Assembly (NCBI GenBank): GCA_016125185.1
Contig: WGMG01000001.1
Location: 310,001 to 374,000 of the forward strand
DNA length: 64,000 nt
From: Armatimonadota bacterium
GTDB taxonomy: Bacteria > Armatimonadota > Fimbriimonadia > Fimbriimonadales > Fimbriimonadaceae
Direction: 5' to 3'
Both the position numbers and the translations under genes were made by a program. Within the stretch, counting starts at the first letter, position 1; each line of letters starts with the position of its first letter. The notes under the pieces are model-generated. The model saw only the letters and a list, made by a program, of their open reading frames with translations. It was not told the DNA's origin and did not search any database. Positions 1 through 7,806 of this stretch are shown piece by piece.

Positions 1-300
1 GCCGCCGCACCGACGGTGACGGGTATTCCCAAGCTCATCGCAGGAGATGGAAGCGCGTTCCAACTGCCCGAAGGCGAGACGGTGGTGGGTCGAGAATTTG
101 GCAACGGTTTGGTCGTCCCGGACGATACGGTCTCTAGAAAACACGCAACTCTGCTGAAAATGGGAACAAGTGTCGAACTGCATGATCACGGAAGCACGAA
201 CGGAACGTGGGTTAATGGCGTCAAAGTTTCCGGGTCGCAAACACTTCGACCAGGAGACTCGGTCCGATTTGGAAAAATCGAATACCGATTTGAAGGCTAA
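1..300 (+). CDS. FHA domain protein, 3' part (5' end outside window)
   Basis: The reading frame is open from base 1, so the gene almost certainly begins upstream; the GTG at 16 is internal to a linker that reads AAPTVTG. The visible part is one complete forkhead-associated (FHA) domain, which binds phosphothreonine peptides. It has the GRE strand start, the SRKHA motif, and the HGSTNGTWVNG turn, ending YRFEG at the stop. The next gene overlaps by one base (TAATG), so the two are co-translated. The PT-V motif just before the domain resembles Thr motifs in the next two genes, which suggests control by a Ser/Thr kinase. The full architecture upstream is unknown. Confidence 0.85.
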   Translation, partial: AAAPTVTGIPKLIAGDGSAFQLPEGETVVGREFGNGLVVPDDTVSRKHATLLKMGTSVELHDHGSTNGTWVNGVKVSGSQTLRPGDSVRFGKIEYRFEG

Positions 301-1805
301 TGGGAAGCATTCTATTTAAGGCAATAGCGGGAATGATCGCCGGGCTCGCGGCTTGGGCGATCGTCGAGCCGTTCAAACCAGCGCTGTACTCGGAAGCGTG
401 GGGCAACTTCGAAAGCGCCCTCATGTTCTTCTGGGCGATTTTCCTCGGCGCGACCGTCGGCTTCATGAGCGGCTACCAGCGCGGTAGTCGAACCCACGCC
501 TTAAAGGAATGCGGCCTGAGCGCCCTCTTTGCTCTGGTGGGCATCATCATTTTCAGGAGCCTGGCGGCTCCCTTTACCGCCCTCATCGGGGCGGGACCGC
601 TGACGATCATTGGCCGTATCGGCGCAATCGGCATCATCGGCGCTGGTCTGGGCGGTGGTATCGGCATCGCAACATTCGTCCCTCGACGCGGTATCCAAGG
701 TCTGGTCGGCGGCTTGATCGGTGGCGCGGTGGCGGGTGGCCTGTTCGATATCGTTGGCGCGTTTGCTAGCGGCCTCGACCTGACGCTTCACCACGTGAAG
801 CAGGGTAGCGTCGGCGAAGTCGGCGCGATTCCCCGAGCTCTAACCTCGATCATCATGTGCGGCGCGATCGCCCTTATGATCGGCATCATCGAAGCGCTCA
901 GCCGCTCGGCGTGGCTTCGCCTAGAGCTTGGACGCAACGAGGGCAAGGAATGGGCGCTGGATAAGCCGGTGATGACCATCGGCCGATTCGAGCGGGCCGA
1001 TATTCCGCTTTTCGGCGACCAAAGCGTTGCCCCTCAGCACGCCGTCATCCAAAAGCAGGGCGGCTCGTATGTTCTGATCGACCAGGGGTCGCAGATGGGA
1101 ACCGGCGTTAACGGCCAACGAGTCCAGCAAGTGATGCTGAACCCCGGCGACGCGATCCAGATCGGCGGCTTCAACCTACGGTTTTTGATGAAGAATGCGA
1201 AGGTTCCCAACCGGGGACCGGAGCCAAATCGAGGCATGGCGTTCCCAATCAGCGGTCCAGGCCAACCCGCTATGCAACCCATGCCGGGCATGCAGCCAAC
1301 CATGATGGGACCAGGCGGTCCGGTTCAACCTGTTCAGCCAATGCAGCCAACGATGATGAACCCCGCCATGCAGCCGACTATGATGAATCCGGCTATGCAA
1401 CCGACGATGATGAATCAAGCGCCGATGCAGCCAACGATGGCGGTACCCCAACAAAATTTCGATCCGACGGTCGCAGTTGCATCTCAGCCGAACTTTCAGC
1501 CGACTATGGCAGTCCAAACAAGCGGATTCGCACTGGTTGCGATGGATGGGCCGTTGATGGGGCAACGTTTCCCCCTCGGCGGGCCGTTAGAACTAGGGAG
1601 GGAGTCACAAATGGTACCGATGGGATTCGACACAAGCGCGAGCCGAAAGCATGCGCGAATTGAACCTGCGGGCGCTGGAGTGAACGTCACCGACCTCGGC
1701 AGTACGAACGGAACTTTCGTTAATGGACAACGAGTGGCTACAGCAACCGCAAAAAATGGCGATATTGTAAAAGTAGGCGCAACAAGTTTTCGCATAGAAT
1801 CCTAA
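300..1805 (+). CDS. Multi-pass membrane protein with two FHA domains and QPTM repeats
   Basis: 501 aa. Residues 1-205 form several Gly/Ala/Ile-rich membrane segments. Residues about 215-300 are a divergent FHA domain (SVAPQHA, GSQMGTGVNG in place of the usual SRKHA and GSTNGT). About 317-407 is a Met/Pro/Gln/Thr linker with repeated QPTMM units. About 410-501 is a canonical FHA domain (SASRKHARI, DLGSTNGTFVNG). The start overlaps the previous stop (TAATG), and the VWA gene follows after 10 bases. By family knowledge FHA domains read phosphothreonine, so I infer a membrane scaffold in a Ser/Thr-kinase pathway with the linker threonines as possible targets. The substrate and output are not visible. 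Confidence 0.85.
   Translation: MGSILFKAIAGMIAGLAAWAIVEPFKPALYSEAWGNFESALMFFWAIFLGATVGFMSGYQRGSRTHALKECGLSALFALVGIIIFRSLAAPFTALIGAGPLTIIGRIGAIGIIGAGLGGGIGIATFVPRRGIQGLVGGLIGGAVAGGLFDIVGAFASGLDLTLHHVKQGSVGEVGAIPRALTSIIMCGAIALMIGIIEALSRSAWLRLELGRNEGKEWALDKPVMTIGRFERADIPLFGDQSVAPQHAVIQKQGGSYVLIDQGSQMGTGVNGQRVQQVMLNPGDAIQIGGFNLRFLMKNAKVPNRGPEPNRGMAFPISGPGQPAMQPMPGMQPTMMGPGGPVQPVQPMQPTMMNPAMQPTMMNPAMQPTMMNQAPMQPTMAVPQQNFDPTVAVASQPNFQPTMAVQTSGFALVAMDGPLMGQRFPLGGPLELGRESQMVPMGFDTSASRKHARIEPAGAGVNVTDLGSTNGTFVNGQRVATATAKNGDIVKVGATSFRIES
1290..1500 (+). repeat. In-gene tandem repeat encoding MQPTMMNPA units
   Basis: A 27-base unit (nine residues, MQPTMMNPA) is repeated in tandem at 1341, 1368 and 1395, with a related copy at 1290 and decayed copies (QPTMAV, DPTVAV) to about 1500. 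Synonymous codons differ between copies, so the peptide, not the DNA, appears conserved. Confidence 0.85.
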
Positions 1806-1815
1806 AGGCAGAACC

Positions 1816-3189
1816 ATGGACCTGACACAAAGAGTAGACATCAACCGAACAGTAATGACCAGCGCACCCGTCGCAGGTGGCGGTCAGCCAACCATGGCCA
1901 TGTCCCCGACCGACATGGGTCGCACCTCGGTCATGGCGCCGATGACCGCCTTGGAAGTCGAAATCGTGCCCGGTCGAACCGTCACGATGGCCAACGGTCC
2001 AGCTCGTGAGCAATTTCTGCTGGAGCTTCGCGCCGGTGGCGGATCGGAGACGTTCGGCGGAATCGTGAGCGGAAGCCGCACGCCGATGAACCTCTGCCTT
2101 GTCATCGACCGATCCGGTTCAATGGAGGGCCAGCCGCTTGAGTTTGTGAAACAGGCGTGTTCGCACGTAGTCGATCTTCTGTCGCCGACCGACGTTCTGA
2201 GCATTGTCACCTTCGAAGAGATGGTCGAGGTTCTGATGCCGCCCCAGCAGGTGACCAATAAGGACATGGTCAAGGCGGGAATCAGCCGACTCCAAGCCGG
2301 AAACACCACCAATTTGTACGATGGCATCTCGCTGGCCATGCAGCAGATTATGCAGTTCATCGAGTCGAACCGCGCCACGCGAATGATCGTTTTGACCGAC
2401 GGCGACCCGACGGCGGGCATCAAGGACTACACCGCGCTGGTGAACCACGCGGGCGAATTGCGCAGCCGAGGAATCTCGGTCACGTTCTTGGGCTTCGGTC
2501 CCGACTACAACGAAGAGCTGTTGGCGGGCATGGCCAAGAAGGCGGGCGGTAACTACTACTTCATTCCCCAGCCTCAGCTCATCCCAGAAATTTTCCGATC
2601 CGAGCTTGAAAAGCTCATGACGACCGTCACGCGAAACATGTCGCTTGAGCTGAAGTTGGCTCGATGGGTTTCGATGCGCGCGCCTCAACAGGCGACGGAT
2701 GGCGGCTCAGTCACGATTCCGTTGGCGGACATGGAGCGCGGAAGCGTCATTCAGCAGGTCATCGACCTGGAGTTCCCCAACCACCCGCTCGGCCACTACC
2801 GAGTCCTAGGCGGCAAGCTCTCGTATGAGGACCTGCTGACCGGCGAGCACAAGGTGCTCGACCTCGACTTCGAGATGGAGTTCTCGTCCGATTCGGCCCG
2901 CTACTCGGCACCGGTGAACCCACGTGTGGGTCAAGCCGCGACGATTGTGGCTTCCAGCAAGGCGATCGAGAAGACGGTTATGGGCCTCAAGACGGGCGCG
3001 ATCACCCAGATGGGCGCGATCCAAGAGCTTCAGAAGACGCAAATGCTGTTGGTCAACGAAGGCCGAACGGCGGAAGCGCAAGAAGTCACGATGGCTCTGC
3101 GTGCGTTGCAGACTGGCGATAAGGGCGCGGCGGAGAAGACCCTCATGGGCACCTTCGTCAACCTTGACACCGGTAAGTCGAGCAAGTAA
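1816..3189 (+). CDS. von Willebrand factor A (VWA) domain protein
   Basis: 457 aa. A VWA domain covers about residues 92-270, with an intact metal-ion-dependent adhesion site: DRSGSM near residue 98, a Thr in the TTNLYDG loop, and TDGDPT. An all-beta region (about 280-370) and a helical Ala/Lys-rich tail follow. The first 45 residues are low-complexity and carry RTVM, QPTMAM and RTSVM, close to the Thr motifs in the upstream FHA protein. There is no signal peptide, so it is probably cytoplasmic. The FHA-FHA-VWA order suggests one phospho-regulated complex; VWA domains commonly mediate Mg-dependent protein binding. The partner is unknown. Confidence 0.85.
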   Translation: MDLTQRVDINRTVMTSAPVAGGGQPTMAMSPTDMGRTSVMAPMTALEVEIVPGRTVTMANGPAREQFLLELRAGGGSETFGGIVSGSRTPMNLCLVIDRSGSMEGQPLEFVKQACSHVVDLLSPTDVLSIVTFEEMVEVLMPPQQVTNKDMVKAGISRLQAGNTTNLYDGISLAMQQIMQFIESNRATRMIVLTDGDPTAGIKDYTALVNHAGELRSRGISVTFLGFGPDYNEELLAGMAKKAGGNYYFIPQPQLIPEIFRSELEKLMTTVTRNMSLELKLARWVSMRAPQQATDGGSVTIPLADMERGSVIQQVIDLEFPNHPLGHYRVLGGKLSYEDLLTGEHKVLDLDFEMEFSSDSARYSAPVNPRVGQAATIVASSKAIEKTVMGLKTGAITQMGAIQELQKTQMLLVNEGRTAEAQEVTMALRALQTGDKGAAEKTLMGTFVNLDTGKSSK

Positions 3190-3204
3190 GGCTTTCTGGG
3201 CAGA

Positions 3205-3326
3205 GGGCGTGCACTTCGTGCAAGGGCTCACTACGTTAGGGCATAGGGCTCGCTTCGCTAGGGCATGCACTGCGTGCAAGGGCAACGCTACGCTTAGGGC
3301 GTCGACTTCGTCGAAGGGCTAAGGGC
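3205..3326 (+). repeat. Array of short palindromes anchored by GGGC
   Basis: Nine GGGC tetramers (first at 3205, last at 3323) are separated mostly by 11-15 base palindromes such as GTGCACTTCGTGCA, TGCACTGCGTGCA and TCGACTTCGTCGA. The sequence between anchors varies while the dyad symmetry is kept, as in REP/BIME arrays and unlike CRISPR, where repeats are identical. It lies between the VWA gene and the four-helix-bundle gene. Confidence 0.75.
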
Positions 3327-3345
3327 ATCTATTCACTTATTTGGT

Positions 3346-3351
3346 TAAACT
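3346..3351 (+). promoter_or_regulatory. -10-like box TAAACT, leaderless start
   Basis: TAAACT ends seven bases before the ATG at 3359. It lies downstream of the alternative TTG at 3341, so it favours the ATG. Confidence 0.5.
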
Positions 3352-3358
3352 CAACCGG

Positions 3359-3721
3359 ATGAGTTATCGCAATCTGACGGCTTGGGACAAGTCGATGTTG
3401 ATGGTTGTCAAAGTGTATGATTTCTGCGCCACTCTGCCAGCGGATGAGAAGTTTGTTTTGAGTGCGCAGATGCGGCGAGCTGCCCTTTCGATTCCCTCAA
3501 ATATCGCGGAAGGCTATGGAAGGGGAACCAAACAGGATTACGCTCGCTTTCTTGATATTTCGATGGGCTCCCTCCGCGAACTCCAAACGCAACTAGAAGT
3601 GGCGCGCAGGCTTAAATTTGGGGAAACCAAGGCACTCCAAGACGAACTTGAGGAGTTGGCTCGCATCATACGTGGACTGTCAAAGTCGCTTCGCAAAGAC
3701 ACCCCTCCCGAGGGTTCGTAG
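3359..3721 (+). CDS. Four-helix-bundle protein (23S rRNA-IVS / bAvd-like)
   Basis: About 120 aa. The start MSYRNLTAWDKSM, the central SIPSNIAEGYGR and the FLDISMGSLREL segment are typical of the S23/four-helix-bundle family (TIGR02436 type). Family members are encoded in 23S rRNA intervening sequences, near diversity-generating retroelements (bAvd) or as stand-alone genes of unknown role; they form pentameric helical barrels. I chose the ATG at 3359 over the upstream TTG because of the TAAACT box and the family N-terminus. Here no rRNA or reverse transcriptase is nearby. The gene sits between two palindrome arrays in opposite orientation, which suggests a small mobile cassette. Confidence 0.85.
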   Translation: MSYRNLTAWDKSMLMVVKVYDFCATLPADEKFVLSAQMRRAALSIPSNIAEGYGRGTKQDYARFLDISMGSLRELQTQLEVARRLKFGETKALQDELEELARIIRGLSKSLRKDTPPEGS

Positions 3722-3740
3722 CTTAGCACGCGGAATCAAT

Positions 3741-3804
3741 GCCCTTTCTCTAGCACGGAGTGTGTGCCCTCGCGCAGCGTCGCCCTTCGACGCAGTCGAC
3801 GCCC
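3741..3804 (-). repeat. Inverted counterpart of the GGGC-palindrome array
   Basis: Four GCCC tetramers (3741, 3766, 3782, 3801) flank short palindromes; read on the minus strand this is the same GGGC-palindrome structure as 3205-3326, including a near-copy of the GTCGACTTCGTCGAA unit. The two arrays therefore flank the four-helix-bundle gene as inverted repeats. Confidence 0.65.
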
Positions 3805-3877
3805 TTGTTTTGATTTCATCTGTTATCATCTTTCCGATTCAAATGGCCCCGTGATAAGCTGAAATCGAGGTCCCTCG

Positions 3878-5050
3878 ATGATGATTTTGACCGCTGCCGC
3901 CGCCCTCGCTTTCCAATCCCTCGTGCCTTTGCACACCGACGGCGAGAGCCTCGTCGATCCAAGCGGGAAGAAGGTGCTTCTGCGTGGCGTGAACTTCGGC
4001 AGTTGGTTTGTCGAGGAAATTTGGATGACGCCCTGGAAGAACAAGGCAAGTGCCAGTGCGCCGGAAACGGTGCGCGACCATGATTCGCTGTGGTCCACTA
4101 TCGAGAAGCGGTTGGGGCATGAAGCGATGATCCACATTCGCGACGCGTGGCGAGATAATTGGATCACGCAAGAGGATTTTAACCGCGTGAAAGCGATGGG
4201 CCTCAACCACGTTCGTTTGCCGATTCTCCATGACTTGATCGACGAGCCGGGAGGGATGGAGCGGCTGAAGGGCGCAATTGCGATGGCGAAGAAGGCGGGG
4301 CTGTATGTGGTGCTGGACATGCACGGCGCGCCGGGCGGGCAGAGCGACGAGCATCACACAGGCAAGGAGAACCGCAACCGCCTCTGGTTCGACGTGGAGA
4401 ACATCGCGGAGATGGAGCAAAAGTGGACGAGGCTGGCGACGGCCTTTCGCGACGATCCAACCGTGGCGGTGTACGACATCATGAACGAGCCGATGGGTGC
4501 GCCAAACCCGGCAATGCTCCATCTCGTCTACGACCGCGTGATCCGCGCGATTCGAAAAGTGGATCCCAAGAAGGTCGTGCTCGTCGACGACGGCTACAAA
4601 GGCTTCGACACGACGCCGCATCCGAACGTAGCAGGGTGGACCAACGTCGCGTTTTCGCTTCACTTTTACAATTTCGACGCCAAGAAGCCTGAGGACCACG
4701 TGGCCCAACTCGAGAAGAACATCCCGAAAATCAAGGAGCTTCAGGGCTACCGCAATGCGCCGATCTACATTGGCGAGTTTCAGCTTGAACCACAGTTCAG
4801 TGCGACCGGTCTGAAGCAGTTCACGAGCGACCTGACCAAGCATGGATGGTCGTGGGCGATGTGGACATGGAAGGCGTGCAGTGCGGACGGTCCGGTGGGC
4901 AACTGGGGGCTCTATCGTCCGGCGGGCGCTATCGACGCGGCCGACCCGTTCCATGACTCCGAAGCGGAGCTGATCCGCAAAATTAAGCATTATCGTACCG
5001 AGTTCTGGACCGCGCCGAAGGATAACGTTCAGGCGCTGACCCTCAAGTAA
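3878..5050 (+). CDS. Glycoside hydrolase family 5 enzyme (cellulase-like), exported
   Basis: 390 aa with a short hydrophobic N-terminus (MMILTAAAALAFQS) that may act as a signal peptide. A GH5 TIM barrel follows: LLRGVNFGSWF at the first strand, RLPILHD, a general acid/base Glu in DIMNEPMG (near residue 204), HFYNF, and the nucleophile Glu in IYIGEFQ (near residue 300), then a WTWK strand. GH5 enzymes hydrolyse beta-1,4-linked glucans, mannans and related glycans with retention. The start follows a weak GAGG. It is the only glycosidase in this part of the window; the GH3 and GH29 genes lie elsewhere. The exact substrate cannot be told from sequence. Confidence 0.85.
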   Translation: MMILTAAAALAFQSLVPLHTDGESLVDPSGKKVLLRGVNFGSWFVEEIWMTPWKNKASASAPETVRDHDSLWSTIEKRLGHEAMIHIRDAWRDNWITQEDFNRVKAMGLNHVRLPILHDLIDEPGGMERLKGAIAMAKKAGLYVVLDMHGAPGGQSDEHHTGKENRNRLWFDVENIAEMEQKWTRLATAFRDDPTVAVYDIMNEPMGAPNPAMLHLVYDRVIRAIRKVDPKKVVLVDDGYKGFDTTPHPNVAGWTNVAFSLHFYNFDAKKPEDHVAQLEKNIPKIKELQGYRNAPIYIGEFQLEPQFSATGLKQFTSDLTKHGWSWAMWTWKACSADGPVGNWGLYRPAGAIDAADPFHDSEAELIRKIKHYRTEFWTAPKDNVQALTLK

Positions 5051-5058
5051 ACTTGAGG
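5041..5058 (+). promoter_or_regulatory. Perfect palindrome overlapping the GH5 stop and a TAAACT box
   Basis: CCTCAAG and CTTGAGG are perfect 7-base arms around TAAA. The dyad contains the GH5 stop codon and a -10-like TAAACT (5048-5053) seven bases before the next GTG start. It could be an operator or a short hairpin; no T-run follows. Confidence 0.4.
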
Positions 5059-5060
5059 CC

Positions 5061-6140
5061 GTGAAGCCCCTCCTTGCGCCGGTTCGGCTAGGCAGTCTTG
5101 AACTTAAAAATGGGTTCATCGTTGCGCCGATGACCACCTATTCCAGCCGCGATGACGGCATTATCGCCGACGACGAAATCCCGTATCTGGCGCGGCGGGC
5201 CGAGGGTGGATTTGCGGCCGTGATGACCGCGGCCTGCTACGCGCACCCCTCGGGCAAGGCGTTCTCGGGTCAGTGGGGATGCGACGCGGACGACAAGCTG
5301 GATTCGCTCCGACGAGTGGCGGACGCGATTCACGAGAAGGGTTCGAAGGCAATTCTACAGATTCACCACGGTGGCCGTCAGTGTCCGCCCGAACTCGGGG
5401 GTGGCGAATGCCTTTCGGCGAGTGCGGTCGCCAGCGAGCGGGAAGGTGCGCCAACCCCACGAGAGATGACGGATGCCGAAATCGTGCGAACACTCGGCGA
5501 CTACGCTCGGGCGGCGGTTCGAGCCAAGGAGACGGGCTACGATGCGGTCGAGATTCACGGTGCGAACACGTACCTGATCCAACAGTTCGTGAGTCCGCAC
5601 AGCAATCGGCGCACCGACAGATGGCGGGCAGACGATTTCCTTTTCCCGACCGAACTTGTGCGGCAGGTTCTGGACGCGGTGGGCGATTTTCCAGTTGGGT
5701 ATCGGTTTAGTCCCGAAGAGCCGGAGACGCCGGGTATCCGATTGGAGCGGACATTTGAGTTGGTGGACCGCTTATGCGGGTTCCCACTCAGCTTCCTGCA
5801 CCTTTCGCTCCGCAGCTACGACCAACTGAGCCTGCATGGGCACGGCGACCAGCCAATCCTGCGACAGTTGAGTGATCGGATCGCCGGGCGCTTGCCTCTG
5901 GTGGGAGTCGGATCGGTCAAATCGGCAGAGGATGTGGCGAAAGCGGTCGATTTGGGGTGCGACGCTCTGGCGATCGCCCGAGGTGCGATCTATGACCCCG
6001 ATTGGGTTGCCCATTACGCCGCGGAAAAACCCATTAGTAAAACTTTAGTACGCGAATCTTTCTCGGAGGACGTTGTTCTGCCTCGGGGTCTGACAGAACG
6101 TATTCTGAAAGTCCCTGGTTGGTTCGATTTCGCCGATTAA
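5061..6140 (+). CDS. NADH:flavin oxidoreductase / Old Yellow Enzyme family
   Basis: 359 aa, GTG start 10 bases after the GH5 gene. The FMN-binding TIM barrel is clear: LLAPVRLGSLELKNGFIVAPMTTY at the N-terminus, ILQIHHGGRQ, the conserved VEIHGANTYLIQQFVSP segment (about 165-180) with NRRTD after it, and a C-terminal PLVGVGSV and ALAIARGAIYDP phosphate-binding region. OYE proteins reduce activated C=C bonds with NAD(P)H. The usual HGAHGYL is HGANTYL here. No partner that fixes the physiological substrate is adjacent. Length fits the single-domain OYE class, without the C-terminal Fe-S/FAD extension of 2,4-dienoyl-CoA reductases. Confidence 0.88.
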   Translation: MKPLLAPVRLGSLELKNGFIVAPMTTYSSRDDGIIADDEIPYLARRAEGGFAAVMTAACYAHPSGKAFSGQWGCDADDKLDSLRRVADAIHEKGSKAILQIHHGGRQCPPELGGGECLSASAVASEREGAPTPREMTDAEIVRTLGDYARAAVRAKETGYDAVEIHGANTYLIQQFVSPHSNRRTDRWRADDFLFPTELVRQVLDAVGDFPVGYRFSPEEPETPGIRLERTFELVDRLCGFPLSFLHLSLRSYDQLSLHGHGDQPILRQLSDRIAGRLPLVGVGSVKSAEDVAKAVDLGCDALAIARGAIYDPDWVAHYAAEKPISKTLVRESFSEDVVLPRGLTERILKVPGWFDFAD

Positions 6141-6146
6141 TTCTCG

Positions 6147-6152
6147 TAGAAT
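6147..6152 (+). promoter_or_regulatory. -10-like box TAGAAT, leaderless start
   Basis: TAGAAT ends nine bases before the GTG at 6162, with no Shine-Dalgarno in between. The same hexamer and spacing recur before the RAYT gene at 25991. Confidence 0.5.
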
Positions 6153-6161
6153 AGAGTTACA

Positions 6162-7073
6162 GTGGACGATCCCCGCTACTGGCTAAACCGAGCCGAGTAT
6201 CCGTTCGCTCTTCGCGAATTCGACTCTGGAGAAGGTTGGATGAACTACGTGGACGAGGGCCAGGGGCGCACCGTTTTGTTTGTCCATGGCAACATGACGT
6301 GGTCGTTCCTCTTTCGGCGGATGATTGAGGGGTTGAGCGACCGCTACCGTTGCGTCGCCCTGGACCATTTGGGATTCGGCCTCAGCGAAAAGCCGGGCGA
6401 CGCCGACTACCGACCGGAGGGGCACTCGCGGCGGTTTGGCAAATTCATGGAGCACATGGCTCTGCGCGATGTCACGCTCGTGGTACACGACGTTGGCGTT
6501 CCGATCGCGCTGGACTGGGTGGCCGACCATCCCGATGTGGTTCGCGATATTGTCATTTTCAATTCGAACCTGTGGAATCTGGATAAGAATCTCTACGCGA
6601 TGAAGCTGGCCATGATGATGATGAACCCGATCAACCGGCTTTACTACCGCATGATCCAGTCTGCGCCAGGGTTTGTGCTTCCGGCCGCGTTTGCCGACCG
6701 ACACCGCATGCCTCGGAGCATCGAGCGGCAATATCTGAAGCCGTTTGGCTATCACGACGATCGGATCGGCGTGTATACGATGATCGAATGCTGGAAGCGG
6801 AGCGGCCCCTGGTTCGACTCGGTGGGTGCCAAGGTGGCGAGTTTGAAGGCGAAAAAGGTTCTGCTGATGTGGGGCCATAAGGACCCAATGCTAGGCGAGG
6901 AAGACTACAAGCGAATGCTCGAAATCTTTCCCAACGCTTCGACGGTTGAGTTTGCCGAGTCCGGGAAGTTTGTGCCGGAAGAACAACCGGAACGCGTGAC
7001 AGGCGAGATTCAGTGGTTCCTGATGAACAGCGGTAACCCGTCGCTGTCGCTTATTCAGCAACTCGGCGGTTAG
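6162..7073 (+). CDS. Haloalkane dehalogenase-like alpha/beta hydrolase lacking the catalytic His
   Basis: 303 aa. The fold is clear: VHGN oxyanion/halide loop near residue 45, the nucleophile-elbow Asp in VVHDVGVPIALDW (near 108), a helical cap, and GHKDPM supplying the acid Asp. Haloalkane dehalogenases and related hydrolases use Asp-Asp/Glu-His. Here the position of the conserved Gly-His-Phe reads ESGKFVPEE, so the His is Lys. The Trp that usually follows the nucleophile Asp is Val. The protein may have lost turnover, use another base, or not be a dehalogenase. The 3' end overlaps the convergent gene by 23 bases. Confidence 0.75.
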   Translation: MDDPRYWLNRAEYPFALREFDSGEGWMNYVDEGQGRTVLFVHGNMTWSFLFRRMIEGLSDRYRCVALDHLGFGLSEKPGDADYRPEGHSRRFGKFMEHMALRDVTLVVHDVGVPIALDWVADHPDVVRDIVIFNSNLWNLDKNLYAMKLAMMMMNPINRLYYRMIQSAPGFVLPAAFADRHRMPRSIERQYLKPFGYHDDRIGVYTMIECWKRSGPWFDSVGAKVASLKAKKVLLMWGHKDPMLGEEDYKRMLEIFPNASTVEFAESGKFVPEEQPERVTGEIQWFLMNSGNPSLSLIQQLGG

Positions 7074-7782
7074 GAAACGCGCTGGTGTATTCGTTGCTAA
7101 ACTGCCAGTAGTAGGTGCTGTCGTCGAGTTTGTACGCGGCGAAGTTCCCGTCAACGAAGGCGCATTTGTGGACGCCGATCGAAGCGGCCAACTTGCGGTT
7201 TCTTTCGAGAATCTCATCGGCTTGAATCTGAATACTGGGCGGCACTGCATCCCACATTTTCTTCAGTTCCTTTGACGCTATGCCAGCGGTACCCGACGAA
7301 AGCAGTCTTTGGCCATACTGGGGGAGCATCGCCGTTGCCTTACCTTGCAAGCAAGTGGCAATCCAAACTTCGGACCAGAGAGTCCATCCCGCCGATGTCT
7401 TAGCCGGGGCGAAGGCGAGCGCAAGGGTTGGATTCATCTCCGGCTCAAATCCGGTGAGGCTCATCAGATCGTTGACGATGGTGGTCGAACTGGCGTCGGC
7501 GGGGTTCGGGGCAAAAATCCGCACAAAATACTGTCGGTTTTGGTCGATCTTGGATACTCGGCCGTTCACGCAAAAATCTGTTTGGCGCAACATCTGGAGT
7601 TGTTCTGACGAGAGTGGGCTATAGTCGGCCCGGAACTCTTCGAGGGCTTTGCGCTCGCGAACGGACTTGGATGACGGGAAAAGGAGAAAAAGGGCGCATA
7701 CCGCAAAGATGGCAATCATGATGATCGCCATCGGCGAAAGCCGACGCTTCGGCTCCGAAATGGGCGGTGCGTCTGTCTGCAC
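7051..7782 (-). CDS. Single-pass membrane protein of unknown function
   Basis: 243 aa from a GTG start. After a short cytoplasmic stretch (MQTDAPPISEPKRRLS) there is one membrane segment at about residues 20-42, then a soluble domain with no family I recognise. It has scattered Trp and Cys residues (FCVNG, CLQGKA, HKCAFVDG) and ends WQFSNEYTSAFPNRRVAE. Orientation is probably N-in/C-out. It is convergent with the hydrolase gene and followed by coaBC in the same direction after a gap, so it may be a single-gene unit. Confidence 0.65.
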   Translation of the reverse strand: MQTDAPPISEPKRRLSPMAIIMIAIFAVCALFLLFPSSKSVRERKALEEFRADYSPLSSEQLQMLRQTDFCVNGRVSKIDQNRQYFVRIFAPNPADASSTTIVNDLMSLTGFEPEMNPTLALAFAPAKTSAGWTLWSEVWIATCLQGKATAMLPQYGQRLLSSGTAGIASKELKKMWDAVPPSIQIQADEILERNRKLAASIGVHKCAFVDGNFAAYKLDDSTYYWQFSNEYTSAFPNRRVAE

Positions 7783-7806
7783 TATGCTATGTAGACGCTT
7801 TTTTGG

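Noticed and set aside
3205-3326. CRISPR array
   Set aside because: Units are short palindromes of varying sequence with four-base anchors; there are no identical repeats, unique spacers or cas genes.
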